A model generated the notes under the pieces. It had not been told where the DNA came from. It saw nothing but the letters and a program-made list of their open reading frames with translations, and made no database searches. Source: Paracoccus onubensis (GTDB taxonomy: Bacteria; Pseudomonadota; Alphaproteobacteria; Rhodobacterales; Rhodobacteraceae). From it: DNA of 64,000 nucleotides. The first letter of the stretch is position 1; every line of letters starts with the position of its first letter. The stretch covers positions 62,001 through 126,000 of the forward strand of contig NZ_QZCG01000010.1 of NCBI RefSeq assembly GCF_003591515.1, read 5' to 3'. A program made the position numbers and the translations under genes. Positions 20,609 through 28,247 of the stretch are shown piece after piece.

Positions 20609-21439
20609 ATGGCCAGATCGGTAAAAGATATCCCCTATCTGACGCCTGTCCCGGACGGGCCTCCGAAGGACGAGTTCGACGCCGCCGTGGTGGCAGAACG
20701 CCGTGCCGAAGAATCGCTGATCGTCGATGTCGATGGCTATGAAGGGCCGCTGGATCTGCTGCTGACGCTTGCGCGGACGCAGAAGGTCGATCTGATGAAA
20801 ATCTCGGTGCTTCATCTGGCCGAGCAATATCTGAAATTCGTCGAGCAGGCCCGTGTTCTGAGGATTGAACTTGCCGCCGATTATCTGGTCATGGCGGCAT
20901 GGCTGGCATTCCTCAAATCGCGCCTGCTCCTGCCGCCCGATCCCGAGGCCGAAGGTCCAAGCGCCGAGGATATGGCAGCCCATCTTGCCTTTCAGCTTGA
21001 GCGGCTGGACGCGATGCGGCAGGCGGCAGCGCGGTTGATGGGGCGTGACCGGCTGGGGATCAGCCGTTTTCAGCGGGGTATTCCCGAAACGGTGATCCGC
21101 AAGCGGCGCACCGAATGGCAGGCCGGGCTGATCGATCTGATGCGGGCTTACGCCCGGCTCAAGACGCGCGACGAATTTCGCCCCTATGCTTTCGATCGTC
21201 ACGATGTCTTCACGATGGAACAGGCCCTTGAACGGCTGCGCAAGATGGTTGGCTATGCCGGCGAGTGGACCGACCTGTCCGACTTCCTGCCCGAAGGATG
21301 GGAGGGGCAGGGGGCGCGCCGCCGCTCCGCGACCGCAGCCACCTTTGCCGCGACGCTTGAGCTTGCAAGAGAGGGCAGGCTGGAGATACGGCAGGACGAC
21401 ACCTTCTCACCGATTACCATCCGACGCAGGCCGACGTGA
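20609..21439 (+). CDS. scpA: segregation and condensation protein A
   Basis: ScpA is the kleisin that links the two heads of the SMC dimer in chromosome condensation. The product (276 residues from 20609) has the family signature DGYEGPLDLLLTLARTQKVDLMKISVLHLAEQYL and the winged-helix C-terminus. The ATG at 20609 has GGGA upstream and is preferred to a further upstream start at 20558, which would add 17 residues. It overlaps scpB in a GTGA junction. Confidence 0.95.
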   Translation: MARSVKDIPYLTPVPDGPPKDEFDAAVVAERRAEESLIVDVDGYEGPLDLLLTLARTQKVDLMKISVLHLAEQYLKFVEQARVLRIELAADYLVMAAWLAFLKSRLLLPPDPEAEGPSAEDMAAHLAFQLERLDAMRQAAARLMGRDRLGISRFQRGIPETVIRKRRTEWQAGLIDLMRAYARLKTRDEFRPYAFDRHDVFTMEQALERLRKMVGYAGEWTDLSDFLPEGWEGQGARRRSATAATFAATLELAREGRLEIRQDDTFSPITIRRRPT

Positions 21440-22134
21440 CCGATTTGACCGATAGTGACCAGAATAATCCCGAAATCGGCGAGGCCGCCAATTCGCCCGA
21501 TTTCCCGCCGCCGCCGCTTGAGCAGCAGGAGCGGATGGTCGAAGCGATCCTGTTCGCGGCGACCACCCCTGTCACGACGCGTGATCTGGCCGCACGGATG
21601 CCGCATGGCTGCGATCCGGCCGAGGCTGTCGCCAAGCTGCGCCAACGCTATCAGGGCCGGGGCGTTTCGCTGGAACGGATTGGCGACGGTTACGCTTTCC
21701 GCACGGCCGCCGATCTTGGCTTTCTGATGCAAAGCGAAACGATCGAACATCGCCGGCTTTCGCGTGCCGGAACAGAGACATTGGCCATTATCGCCTATCA
21801 CCAGCCGGTGACCCGCGCCGAAATCGAGGAAATCCGGGGCGTGGCGGTCAGCCGTGGCACGCTGGATCAGTTGATCGAGATGGAATGGGTGCGGATGGGA
21901 CGCCGCCGGATGACTCCGGGACGGCCCGCGACTTTCGTCGTCACCGAGACATTTCTCGATCATTTCGGACTGGAATCGGCCCGCGACCTGCCCGGCCTGT
22001 CCGAATTGCGTGCGGCGGGCCTGCTGGAATCCCGTGCCCCGGACGATCCGATGCGCGTTCCCCTTGTCGAACGGCACGAGGATGACGATGTTGATCCTGA
22101 CGAACCCGCAGAGGATTTGTTTGAAGACGATTGA
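21436..22134 (+). CDS. scpB: segregation and condensation protein B
   Basis: ScpB forms a winged-helix dimer that binds ScpA in the SMC condensin. The 232-residue protein shows QQERMVEAILFAATTPVTTRDLA, ETLAIIAYHQPVTRAEIEEIRGV and a second winged-helix ending FGLESARDLPGLSELRAAGLL. It starts with GTG inside the scpA stop codon (GTGA), evidence for coupled translation. The C-terminal tail is acidic (DDDVDPDEPAEDLFEDD), seen in other alphaproteobacterial ScpB. Confidence 0.95.
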   Translation: MTDLTDSDQNNPEIGEAANSPDFPPPPLEQQERMVEAILFAATTPVTTRDLAARMPHGCDPAEAVAKLRQRYQGRGVSLERIGDGYAFRTAADLGFLMQSETIEHRRLSRAGTETLAIIAYHQPVTRAEIEEIRGVAVSRGTLDQLIEMEWVRMGRRRMTPGRPATFVVTETFLDHFGLESARDLPGLSELRAAGLLESRAPDDPMRVPLVERHEDDDVDPDEPAEDLFEDD

Positions 22135-22143
22135 GAGGGTGCC

Positions 22144-22341
22144 ATGAATGCGAGTCAGCTTATCAACATGTTCATCCGGCTGATCATGCGCCGCCTTATG
22201 AACAAGGGCATCAACAAGGGCTTCGACGCGCTTTCGAAACGGAAACCGACACCGGGAAAGGGCCGGCCGCGTAATAATGGACCCCGGTCTGACACAAGGC
22301 GGGTAAAGCAGGCGTTGAGAATGTTGCGCCGGATGCGTTGA
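22144..22341 (+). CDS. small basic conserved hypothetical protein
   Basis: A 65-residue protein with an amphipathic or hydrophobic first third (SQLINMFIRLIMRRLMNKGINKGF) and a strongly basic, glycine/proline-containing tail. It starts 10 bases after scpB with GAGAGGG as ribosome site, so it is probably in the same transcript. I recall similar short proteins beside scpB in other Rhodobacteraceae but know no function. Confidence 0.7.
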   Translation: MNASQLINMFIRLIMRRLMNKGINKGFDALSKRKPTPGKGRPRNNGPRSDTRRVKQALRMLRRMR

Positions 22342-22381
22342 GACCCTCGCCAAGTCACGCGGATCCGGTTAGGTCTGCGTC

Positions 22382-23491
22382 ATGAATGACGAGCCCTTCG
22401 AGATTTTCATCACTGCCACGCCGGGGTTGGAACAGCCGCTGGCGGCTGAACTGCGCGAACATGGCTGGACGCCCGGGATATTGCCTGGTGGCCTGACGAT
22501 CCACGGGAATTGGCATGATGTGTGGCGGGCAAACCTGATGCTTCGCGGCGCGACGCGGATATTGGCCCGTATCGGCAGTTTCCGCGCCCTGCATCTGGCG
22601 CAACTGGACAAACGCGCGCGCAAATTCGCCTGGGGCAAGGTTTTGCGCCCCGATATCCCGGTGAAGGTCGAAGCGGTCTGCCGCGCCTCGCGTATCTATC
22701 ACGCCGGCGCAGCCCAACAGCGTATCGAGCGCGCGCTGCGGGAAGAACTTGGCGCGACGATCAGCCCGGAGGCGGCGATCACCGTCAAGCTCCGGATCGA
22801 GGATGATCTTGCGACGATCAGCCTGGATACCACCGGCGAGTCGCTTCACAAGCGGGGCCACAAGGAGGCCGTCGCCAAGGCCCCCATGCGCGAGACGATG
22901 GCGGCGATGTTCCTGCGCGAGATGGGCTATGATGGCAGCCAGACGGTTCTTGATCCCATGTGCGGCTCGGGCACGTTCGTGATCGAGGCAGCCGAGATCG
23001 CCGCGGATTTGGCTCCGGGACGCGACCGCAATTTTGCTTTCGAGAAGCTGGCAGTCTTCGATCCTCCCGAATGGCAAAGAATGCGACAGGCATCGAATAC
23101 ACGGCAACCGGCGCAGCTATTTTATGGCAGCGACCGGGATGCGGGTGCTGTGCGGATGAGCACTGCAAATGCGGACCGCGCCGGGGTCAGGGATCTTGTG
23201 CGCTTCGAGTGCAAGCCGATCAGCGATCTGCTACCGCCGCCGGACTGCGCGCCGGGAATCGTCATCGTCAATCCGCCCTATGGTTCCCGGATCGGCAACA
23301 AGGGGCCGCTTTTCGGGCTGTATGCATCGATGGGGCAGCGGTTCCGAGAATTTTTCCGGGAATGGGAGATCGGAATCGTGACCAGTGACGCCGGATTGGC
23401 CCGCGCAACCGGCCTGCAATTTCATCCACCCGGACCCATCGTTGCGCATGGCGGGCTGAAGATCAGGCTATGGCGCGTGAAAAAACCATAA
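22382..23491 (+). CDS. THUMP-domain class I SAM-dependent RNA methyltransferase
   Basis: A 369-residue protein resembling the N2-guanine half of 23S rRNA methyltransferase RlmL (YpsC/YcbY family). The N-terminal ferredoxin-like/THUMP region (EIFITATPGLEQPLAAELRE) is followed by a Rossmann methyltransferase with DPMCGSGTFVIEAAEIA as motif I and the catalytic NPPYGSRIGN as motif IV. It lacks the second methyltransferase half of E. coli RlmKL. The exact target base is inferred only from the family. It follows the small basic protein by 40 bases. Confidence 0.9.
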   Translation: MNDEPFEIFITATPGLEQPLAAELREHGWTPGILPGGLTIHGNWHDVWRANLMLRGATRILARIGSFRALHLAQLDKRARKFAWGKVLRPDIPVKVEAVCRASRIYHAGAAQQRIERALREELGATISPEAAITVKLRIEDDLATISLDTTGESLHKRGHKEAVAKAPMRETMAAMFLREMGYDGSQTVLDPMCGSGTFVIEAAEIAADLAPGRDRNFAFEKLAVFDPPEWQRMRQASNTRQPAQLFYGSDRDAGAVRMSTANADRAGVRDLVRFECKPISDLLPPPDCAPGIVIVNPPYGSRIGNKGPLFGLYASMGQRFREFFREWEIGIVTSDAGLARATGLQFHPPGPIVAHGGLKIRLWRVKKP

Positions 23492-23527
23492 TTCGCCAAT
23501 TCCGTCATTCCGGACCATCGCGCCACG

Positions 23528-24028
23528 TCAGCCAATAGGCAATGCCGTCGTCGATTTGATTTCTTCCATGGACAGCAGCGCGGTGACATTGTGAATCTTC
23601 ACCTCGCCGATCAATGACTGGTAAAACCGGTCATAGGCCCGGGCATTCCTGACCTGTATTTTCAGGATATAATCGATATCGCCCGCAAGACGATGCGCTT
23701 CGATCACTTCGGGGCGTTCGCGCAGGGCCTGAAGAAAATTCGCGGCCCATTCCCTGTCATGTTCGCTGGTGCGGATCAGAACGAAGAAACAGGCTTCAAG
23801 GCCCAGTGCCTCGGGGTCAAGGATCGCGACCTGCCGCCGGATCACGCCCGCCTCGCGCAGCTTGCGGATCCGGTTCCAGACAGGGGTCTTGGACGCGCCG
23901 ACCCGATCCGCGATCTGGTCCAGAGACAGGCTGGCGTCCTGCTGTAGCAGGGAAAGGATTTTGCGATCCACCTCGTCCAGCCGGACGAATGTTTGTGTTG
24001 ATGCGCTGTCTTGCGAATGGCGTTCCAT
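23528..24028 (-). CDS. Lrp/AsnC family transcriptional regulator
   Basis: A 166-residue regulator with an N-terminal winged helix-turn-helix (LDEVDRKILSLLQQDASLSLDQIADRVGASKTPVWNRIRKL) and the RAM ligand-binding domain (CFFVLIRTSEHDREWAANF ... GDIDYILKIQV). It is transcribed away from the sulfite-reductase operon across a 102-base spacer that contains a near-consensus Lrp operator, so it likely controls that operon and itself. An effector such as cysteine or another sulfur amino acid is plausible but not shown. Confidence 0.92.
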   Translation of the reverse strand: MERHSQDSASTQTFVRLDEVDRKILSLLQQDASLSLDQIADRVGASKTPVWNRIRKLREAGVIRRQVAILDPEALGLEACFFVLIRTSEHDREWAANFLQALRERPEVIEAHRLAGDIDYILKIQVRNARAYDRFYQSLIGEVKIHNVTALLSMEEIKSTTALPIG

Positions 24029-24084
24029 TACCCGTGCCCCTTCGGCCGTTTCGTTCTTATTTTGCTGAACCTATCGCAAAGATC

Positions 24085-24099
24085 CAGAATAAAATTCTA
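24085..24099. promoter_or_regulatory. candidate Lrp/AsnC operator in the sulfur operon promoter
   Basis: CAGAATAAAATTCTA contains a perfect AGAAT-AAA-ATTCT palindrome. It fits 13 of 15 positions of the E. coli Lrp consensus YAGHAWATTWTDCTR, failing only at the two central T positions. It lies 32 bases before the DUF2849 start and about 57 bases before the Lrp-type gene on the other strand. TTGCTG at 24062 with 17-base spacing would place a -10 (CAGAAT) inside it. Confidence 0.5.
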
Positions 24100-24130
24100 T
24101 ATAGAGAGCATCAACGGAAAGGTCCACGAG

Positions 24131-24463
24131 ATGAGCAAAGCCTTCATACCGACGGCCGCCAGACCCGGCGTCATTACCGCGAATGATCTGCGCGAAGGCC
24201 ATAACGTCTGGATGTGTGAGGATGGCTGGACGCCTGACCCCGCACAAGCGACTTTGTACGAAGATGAGGCAATCGCCGAGCTTGCGCTTTTGAAGGCTAT
24301 CGGACAGGACAATCTGGTCGTTGGCCCGTATATGGTCGAGGCAAGGCGCGGCCCGAACGGCCCCGAGCCGACCCATTTCCGCGAGGCCTTCCGGCAGAAA
24401 GGCCCCTCCAATTATTTCCACGGCATTCAGACCACCAAGAAATCCGAGGCAGCCCATGTTTGA
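24131..24463 (+). CDS. DUF2849 family protein of the sulfite-reductase operon
   Basis: A 110-residue protein matching the DUF2849 pattern (VITANDLREGHNVWMCEDGWT near the N-terminus, LVVGPYMVEARRGPNGPEPTHFREAFRQKGPSN near the C-terminus). It is the first gene of the assimilatory sulfur operon and overlaps the sulfite reductase gene by 8 bases. Its biochemical role is not known; constant linkage suggests a helper of the nitrite/sulfite reductase. The ATG at 24131 sits just after AAAGG; the upstream frame to 24011 reads through the regulatory spacer. Confidence 0.85.
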   Translation: MSKAFIPTAARPGVITANDLREGHNVWMCEDGWTPDPAQATLYEDEAIAELALLKAIGQDNLVVGPYMVEARRGPNGPEPTHFREAFRQKGPSNYFHGIQTTKKSEAAHV

Positions 24464-26114
24464 CGCCCGCCCCTCCGATACGGATTATGTTCGTCACCGC
24501 GTTTCCCAATTCCGCGCGCAGGTTGCCCGCCGTCTGGATGGCAGCCTGACCGAAGAGGAATTCCGGCCGCTGCGGCTGATGAACGGTGTTTACCTGCAAT
24601 TGCATGCCTATATGCTGCGGATCGCCATTCCTTACGGCACATTGAACCCCGATCAGATGCGGATGCTGGCCTATCTGGCCGAGCATTATGACAAGGGCTA
24701 TGGGCACTGGACGACCCGCACCAATATGCAGTTCAACTGGCCGAAGCTGGTCGAAATTCCCGATATGCTGGATCATCTGGCTTCGGTCAATCTGCATGCG
24801 ATCCAGACCTCGGGCAATACCATCCGCAACACCACCACCGACGCATTTGCCGGGGCGGCGGCGGATGAGATCACCGATCCGCGGCCCTATGCCGAGCTGA
24901 TCCGGAAATGGTCAACCGACCATGCCGAATTCCAGTTTCTGCCGCGCAAGTTCAAGATCGCCATTTCCGGCGGCAAACGTGACCGCGCGCTTGTGTCGGC
25001 CCATGATATCGGGCTTCGCATCGTCGAGAAGGACGGTCAACGCGGCTTCGAGGTCTGGGTGGGCGGTGGCCTTGGCCGGACGCCGATGCTGGGCAGTGTG
25101 ATCCGCGATTTCCTGCCGGAACAGGATCTGCTGCCGTATCTGGAAGCGATCATCGCGACCTATAACCTGACGGGACGCCGCGACAACAAGTACAAGGCAC
25201 GGATCAAGATCACCGTGTCCGAACGTGGTCTTGATGTGTTCAAGGCCGATGTCGAGGACGATTTCAAATTCCGCCGTCTGGAATTCCACGGCGTGGATCA
25301 GGAAGCCCTGGCCGAGTTCCGCGAACGTTTCGCCGCCCCCGCCTTCCGCAATGCTGCGGTTGACGGTTTCGAGGCCGAACGCGCCGCCAATCCGGCTTTC
25401 CGCAGCTGGACCGATACCAACCTGCATCCCCACAAGATCGACGGCTATGCCAGTGTCATTGTGACCTTCAAGGCGCCGGGGGCGACTCCGGGGGATGCGT
25501 CGGCGGAACAGATGCACCTGTTGGCCGAACTGGCCGAGAAATACGGGCATGACGATATCCGCGTCAGTCACGATCAGAACGTTGTTCTGCCGCATGTGCA
25601 TAAAGCCGATCTGCCGGCGCTTTATCTGGCACTGCGCGAGGCGGGCCTTGCCACAGCCAATGCAGGCAAAACCAGCGATATCATCGCTTGCCCCGGCATG
25701 GATTACTGCACGCTGGCGACGGCGCGCTCGATCCCGATCGCTCAGGAAATCGCTGAGCATTTCCGTGCGGTTGGTCTTGAGGATGAGATCGGCAAACTGA
25801 ATATCCGCATCTCAGGCTGCATCAATGCCTGCGGGCATCACCATCTGGGCCATATCGGCATTCTTGGTCTGGACCGGGCAGGGGTAGAGAATTACCAGAT
25901 CACCCTAGGCGGCGACGGTTACGATATTCCGGCCATCGGACAACGTGCCGGGGCGGGTTTCCCCGCTGAGGAGGTCGTTCCCGCCATCGACCGTTTGCTG
26001 CGCGCCTATCTGGAAATTCGCGAGGATGAAAACGAGCGTTTCATCGACGCTTACCGCCGGCTTGGCCCTGCACCGTTCAAGGCTGCTCTTTACCCCGAGA
26101 CCGTCGATGCTTGA
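24456..26114 (+). CDS. cysI: assimilatory sulfite (nitrite/sulfite) reductase, siroheme and 4Fe-4S type
   Basis: This enzyme reduces sulfite to sulfide with six electrons at a coupled siroheme/4Fe-4S centre. The 552-residue protein has the cluster cysteines in the C-x5-C ... C-x3-C arrangement: Cys412 and Cys418 in CPGMDYC, Cys455 and Cys459 in SGCINACGHHH. The early segment GHWTTRTNMQFNWPKL is the ferredoxin-like half typical of the ferredoxin-dependent NirA/CysI group. Its place before an APS-type reductase and a ferredoxin-NADP reductase supports sulfite rather than nitrite as substrate. Confidence 0.93.
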   Translation: MFDARPSDTDYVRHRVSQFRAQVARRLDGSLTEEEFRPLRLMNGVYLQLHAYMLRIAIPYGTLNPDQMRMLAYLAEHYDKGYGHWTTRTNMQFNWPKLVEIPDMLDHLASVNLHAIQTSGNTIRNTTTDAFAGAAADEITDPRPYAELIRKWSTDHAEFQFLPRKFKIAISGGKRDRALVSAHDIGLRIVEKDGQRGFEVWVGGGLGRTPMLGSVIRDFLPEQDLLPYLEAIIATYNLTGRRDNKYKARIKITVSERGLDVFKADVEDDFKFRRLEFHGVDQEALAEFRERFAAPAFRNAAVDGFEAERAANPAFRSWTDTNLHPHKIDGYASVIVTFKAPGATPGDASAEQMHLLAELAEKYGHDDIRVSHDQNVVLPHVHKADLPALYLALREAGLATANAGKTSDIIACPGMDYCTLATARSIPIAQEIAEHFRAVGLEDEIGKLNIRISGCINACGHHHLGHIGILGLDRAGVENYQITLGGDGYDIPAIGQRAGAGFPAEEVVPAIDRLLRAYLEIREDENERFIDAYRRLGPAPFKAALYPETVDA

Positions 26115-26838
26115 TCAATCGCTCGATACAAGGGCGGGACGGCTCAACGAACGATACCGGCACCACGCTGCAACCGAGGTGCTGCGTCGTGCGGTCTCTG
26201 ATCCCGATCTGGGGAAAGTCGCGCTGGTCTCGTCATTCGGCGCCGAGTCGGTTGTTCTGCTGCACATGGTCTCGGTCGTGTCGCCGGGATTGCCGGTCTT
26301 GTTCATCGATACCCAGATGCTGTTTCCCGAAACGCTGGAATATCAGCGTGAGGTTGCGGACCGCTTGGGGCTGACCGATGTGCGGGTGATCCGCGCAAGC
26401 GAATCCGAGGTTTCGCGCCTTGATCCCGATGGCAGTTTGCATCAGTTCAATCAGGATGCCTGCTGTGACCTGCGCAAGACCGTTCCGCTGGAACGTGCGC
26501 TGGATGGTTTCGATGCATGGATCACCGGGCGCAAGCGGTTTCAGGGCGGACAGCGGACCGAGCTTGAATTTTTCGAGCCCGAGCCACCGTTGCGCCTGCG
26601 CGTCAATCCTCTGGCGCATTGGAGGCCGGAAGATGTGCAGACATATATGATCGAGAACAACCTGCCGCGGCATCCTCTGGTTGCCAAAGGCTATGCATCG
26701 ATTGGCTGCGCACCCTGCACATCCCCTGTGAAACCGGGCGAAGATCAGCGCGCAGGCCGTTGGCGGGGAAGCCAAAAAACAGAATGCGGCATTCATTTCA
26801 TCGGCGGACGCATGGTCCGCGGAAAGGTTCCGGCATGA
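26107..26838 (+). CDS. cysH: assimilatory adenylyl-sulfate (APS) reductase, CysH family
   Basis: The 243-residue CysH-family enzyme reduces activated sulfate to sulfite. It carries the 4Fe-4S ligands of the APS-specific branch, Cys119-Cys120 (DACCDLRK) and Cys201/Cys204 (GCAPC), which PAPS-specific enzymes such as E. coli CysH lack. The catalytic cysteine is Cys227 in KTECGIH, and the nucleotide loop is SSFGAESVVLLH. I therefore read the substrate as APS. It overlaps cysI by 8 bases and DUF934 by 4. Confidence 0.94.
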   Translation: MLDQSLDTRAGRLNERYRHHAATEVLRRAVSDPDLGKVALVSSFGAESVVLLHMVSVVSPGLPVLFIDTQMLFPETLEYQREVADRLGLTDVRVIRASESEVSRLDPDGSLHQFNQDACCDLRKTVPLERALDGFDAWITGRKRFQGGQRTELEFFEPEPPLRLRVNPLAHWRPEDVQTYMIENNLPRHPLVAKGYASIGCAPCTSPVKPGEDQRAGRWRGSQKTECGIHFIGGRMVRGKVPA

Positions 26839-27206
26839 GCGAGAATATCATTGTCCGTGATGACGGGTTCCATAAGTTGACGGACGAACCCGAGATCACC
26901 TTTGCCCCGGATACACAGCCCGAGGAACTTGTGGATCATCTGCACCACAATCTGATCGCCATCGATTTTCCGGCAATTGGTGACGGACGCGGCTTCTCGC
27001 TGGCCCGCCGCTTGCGGGCGCTTGGCTACACGGGCCAACTGCGGGCATCTGGTCGTTTGATCGCGGATCAATATGCGATGGCGCGGCGTGTCGGCTTCGA
27101 CGAGGTGGAAATCTCGCCCGAAATCGCTCAGCGGCAACCGCAGGAGCAGTGGATTGCCCGCGCCGACTGGCGCGAATGGAACCATCGTGATCAGCTTGCC
27201 GGATGA
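26835..27206 (+). CDS. DUF934 family protein of the sulfur operon
   Basis: A 123-residue protein of the DUF934 family, found in most proteobacterial operons of this kind. Conserved segments seen are DFPAIGDGRGFSLARRLRALGY, LRASGRLIADQYAMARRVGFDEVE and the end QWIARADWREWNHRDQ. It begins in an ATGA overlap with cysH. Linkage points to an accessory role in sulfite reduction, but the mechanism is unknown. Confidence 0.9.
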   Translation: MSENIIVRDDGFHKLTDEPEITFAPDTQPEELVDHLHHNLIAIDFPAIGDGRGFSLARRLRALGYTGQLRASGRLIADQYAMARRVGFDEVEISPEIAQRQPQEQWIARADWREWNHRDQLAG

Positions 27207-27257
27207 CGGGTCTTTCGCCCGGAACGAAGAAACATTAGAAGACCTGAGGATTCATAC

Positions 27258-28100
27258 ATGACGCTGGATATCCCCGTGACCGAGGCCGCAACGACGAAAC
27301 CCGCGAAAACCCTGCCTGACGCGCAAACCGTCACTGGGGTGAAGCATTGGAACGATCATCTGTTCTCGTTCCGCGTGACCCGGCCCGCCTCGCTGCGTTT
27401 CCGGTCGGGCGAATTCGTGATGATCGGGCTGCCGGGCGATAACGGCAAGCCGATCCTGCGCGCCTATTCCATTGCTTCGCCCAATTGGGACGACGAGCTG
27501 GAATTCTATTCGATCAAGGTGCCGGACGGGCCGCTGACCTCGAAACTGCAGCATATCAAGGAAGGCGACGAGATCATCCTGCGGCCCAAACCCGTTGGGA
27601 CGCTGGTTCTGGACGCGCTTCTGCCCGGCAAGCGCCTGTGGTTTCTGGCTACCGGCACCGGCCTTGCGCCTTTTGCAAGCCTGATGCGCGATCCTGAAAC
27701 CTATGAGCGTTACGAGCAGGTCGTCATGATGCATACCTGCCGGACCGCGGATGAGTTGAACTATGGCCGGGAACTGGTTGAAAATCTTCGGAATGATCCG
27801 CTTTTAAGTGAGCTTTACGGTGACGATTTCGCCAATCGGCTACTGTATTATCCGACCACCACGCGTGAGGAATCCCCGTTGATGGGACGGATTACCGATA
27901 ACCTGACCTCGGGCAAGGTGCTTGAAGATCTGGGACTTCCGCCGGTTTCTCCGGAAACGGACCGGGCGATGATTTGCGGCTCTCTTGCGTTCAACGTGGA
28001 TGTAAAAGCGGTGCTGGAAGGTTTCGGCCTGCGTGAGGGCGCGAATTCCGAACCGAAGGAATTCGTTGTCGAAAAGGCGTTCGTCGGCGAGGGAATATAA
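27258..28100 (+). CDS. fpr: ferredoxin--NADP reductase
   Basis: A 280-residue FAD enzyme of the bacterial Fpr type. The FAD-binding motif is RAYSIASPNWDDELEF, the NADP site GTGLAPFASLMRDP, and the C-terminal segment ICGSLAFNVDVKAVLEGFGL ends in FVGEGI with no terminal tyrosine, as in subclass IA enzymes. It moves electrons from NADPH to ferredoxin or flavodoxin, which would feed the sulfite reductase encoded upstream. It follows DUF934 by 51 bases and is closed by the terminator at 28132. Confidence 0.94.
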   Translation: MTLDIPVTEAATTKPAKTLPDAQTVTGVKHWNDHLFSFRVTRPASLRFRSGEFVMIGLPGDNGKPILRAYSIASPNWDDELEFYSIKVPDGPLTSKLQHIKEGDEIILRPKPVGTLVLDALLPGKRLWFLATGTGLAPFASLMRDPETYERYEQVVMMHTCRTADELNYGRELVENLRNDPLLSELYGDDFANRLLYYPTTTREESPLMGRITDNLTSGKVLEDLGLPPVSPETDRAMICGSLAFNVDVKAVLEGFGLREGANSEPKEFVVEKAFVGEGI

Positions 28101-28131
28101 GTTTCGTTTCACGTCAGATTGCGGTGATCAG

Positions 28132-28162
28132 GGGCGCGGGCAAGACCTGCGCCCTTTTGTTT
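28132..28162 (+). terminator. intrinsic terminator after fpr
   Basis: GGGCGCGGG and CCTGCGCCC form a 9-base stem with one G-U pair and a CAAGA loop, followed by TTTTGTTT. It closes the DUF2849-cysI-cysH-DUF934-fpr operon. Confidence 0.88.
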
Positions 28163-28247
28163 GGGCAATGCTCACGAATGGGTCATACGGTGGAACTTCC
28201 CGGCCCGCGAAATGTTATGCCCGCAACCTGAAACCAGTATTCGAGAT

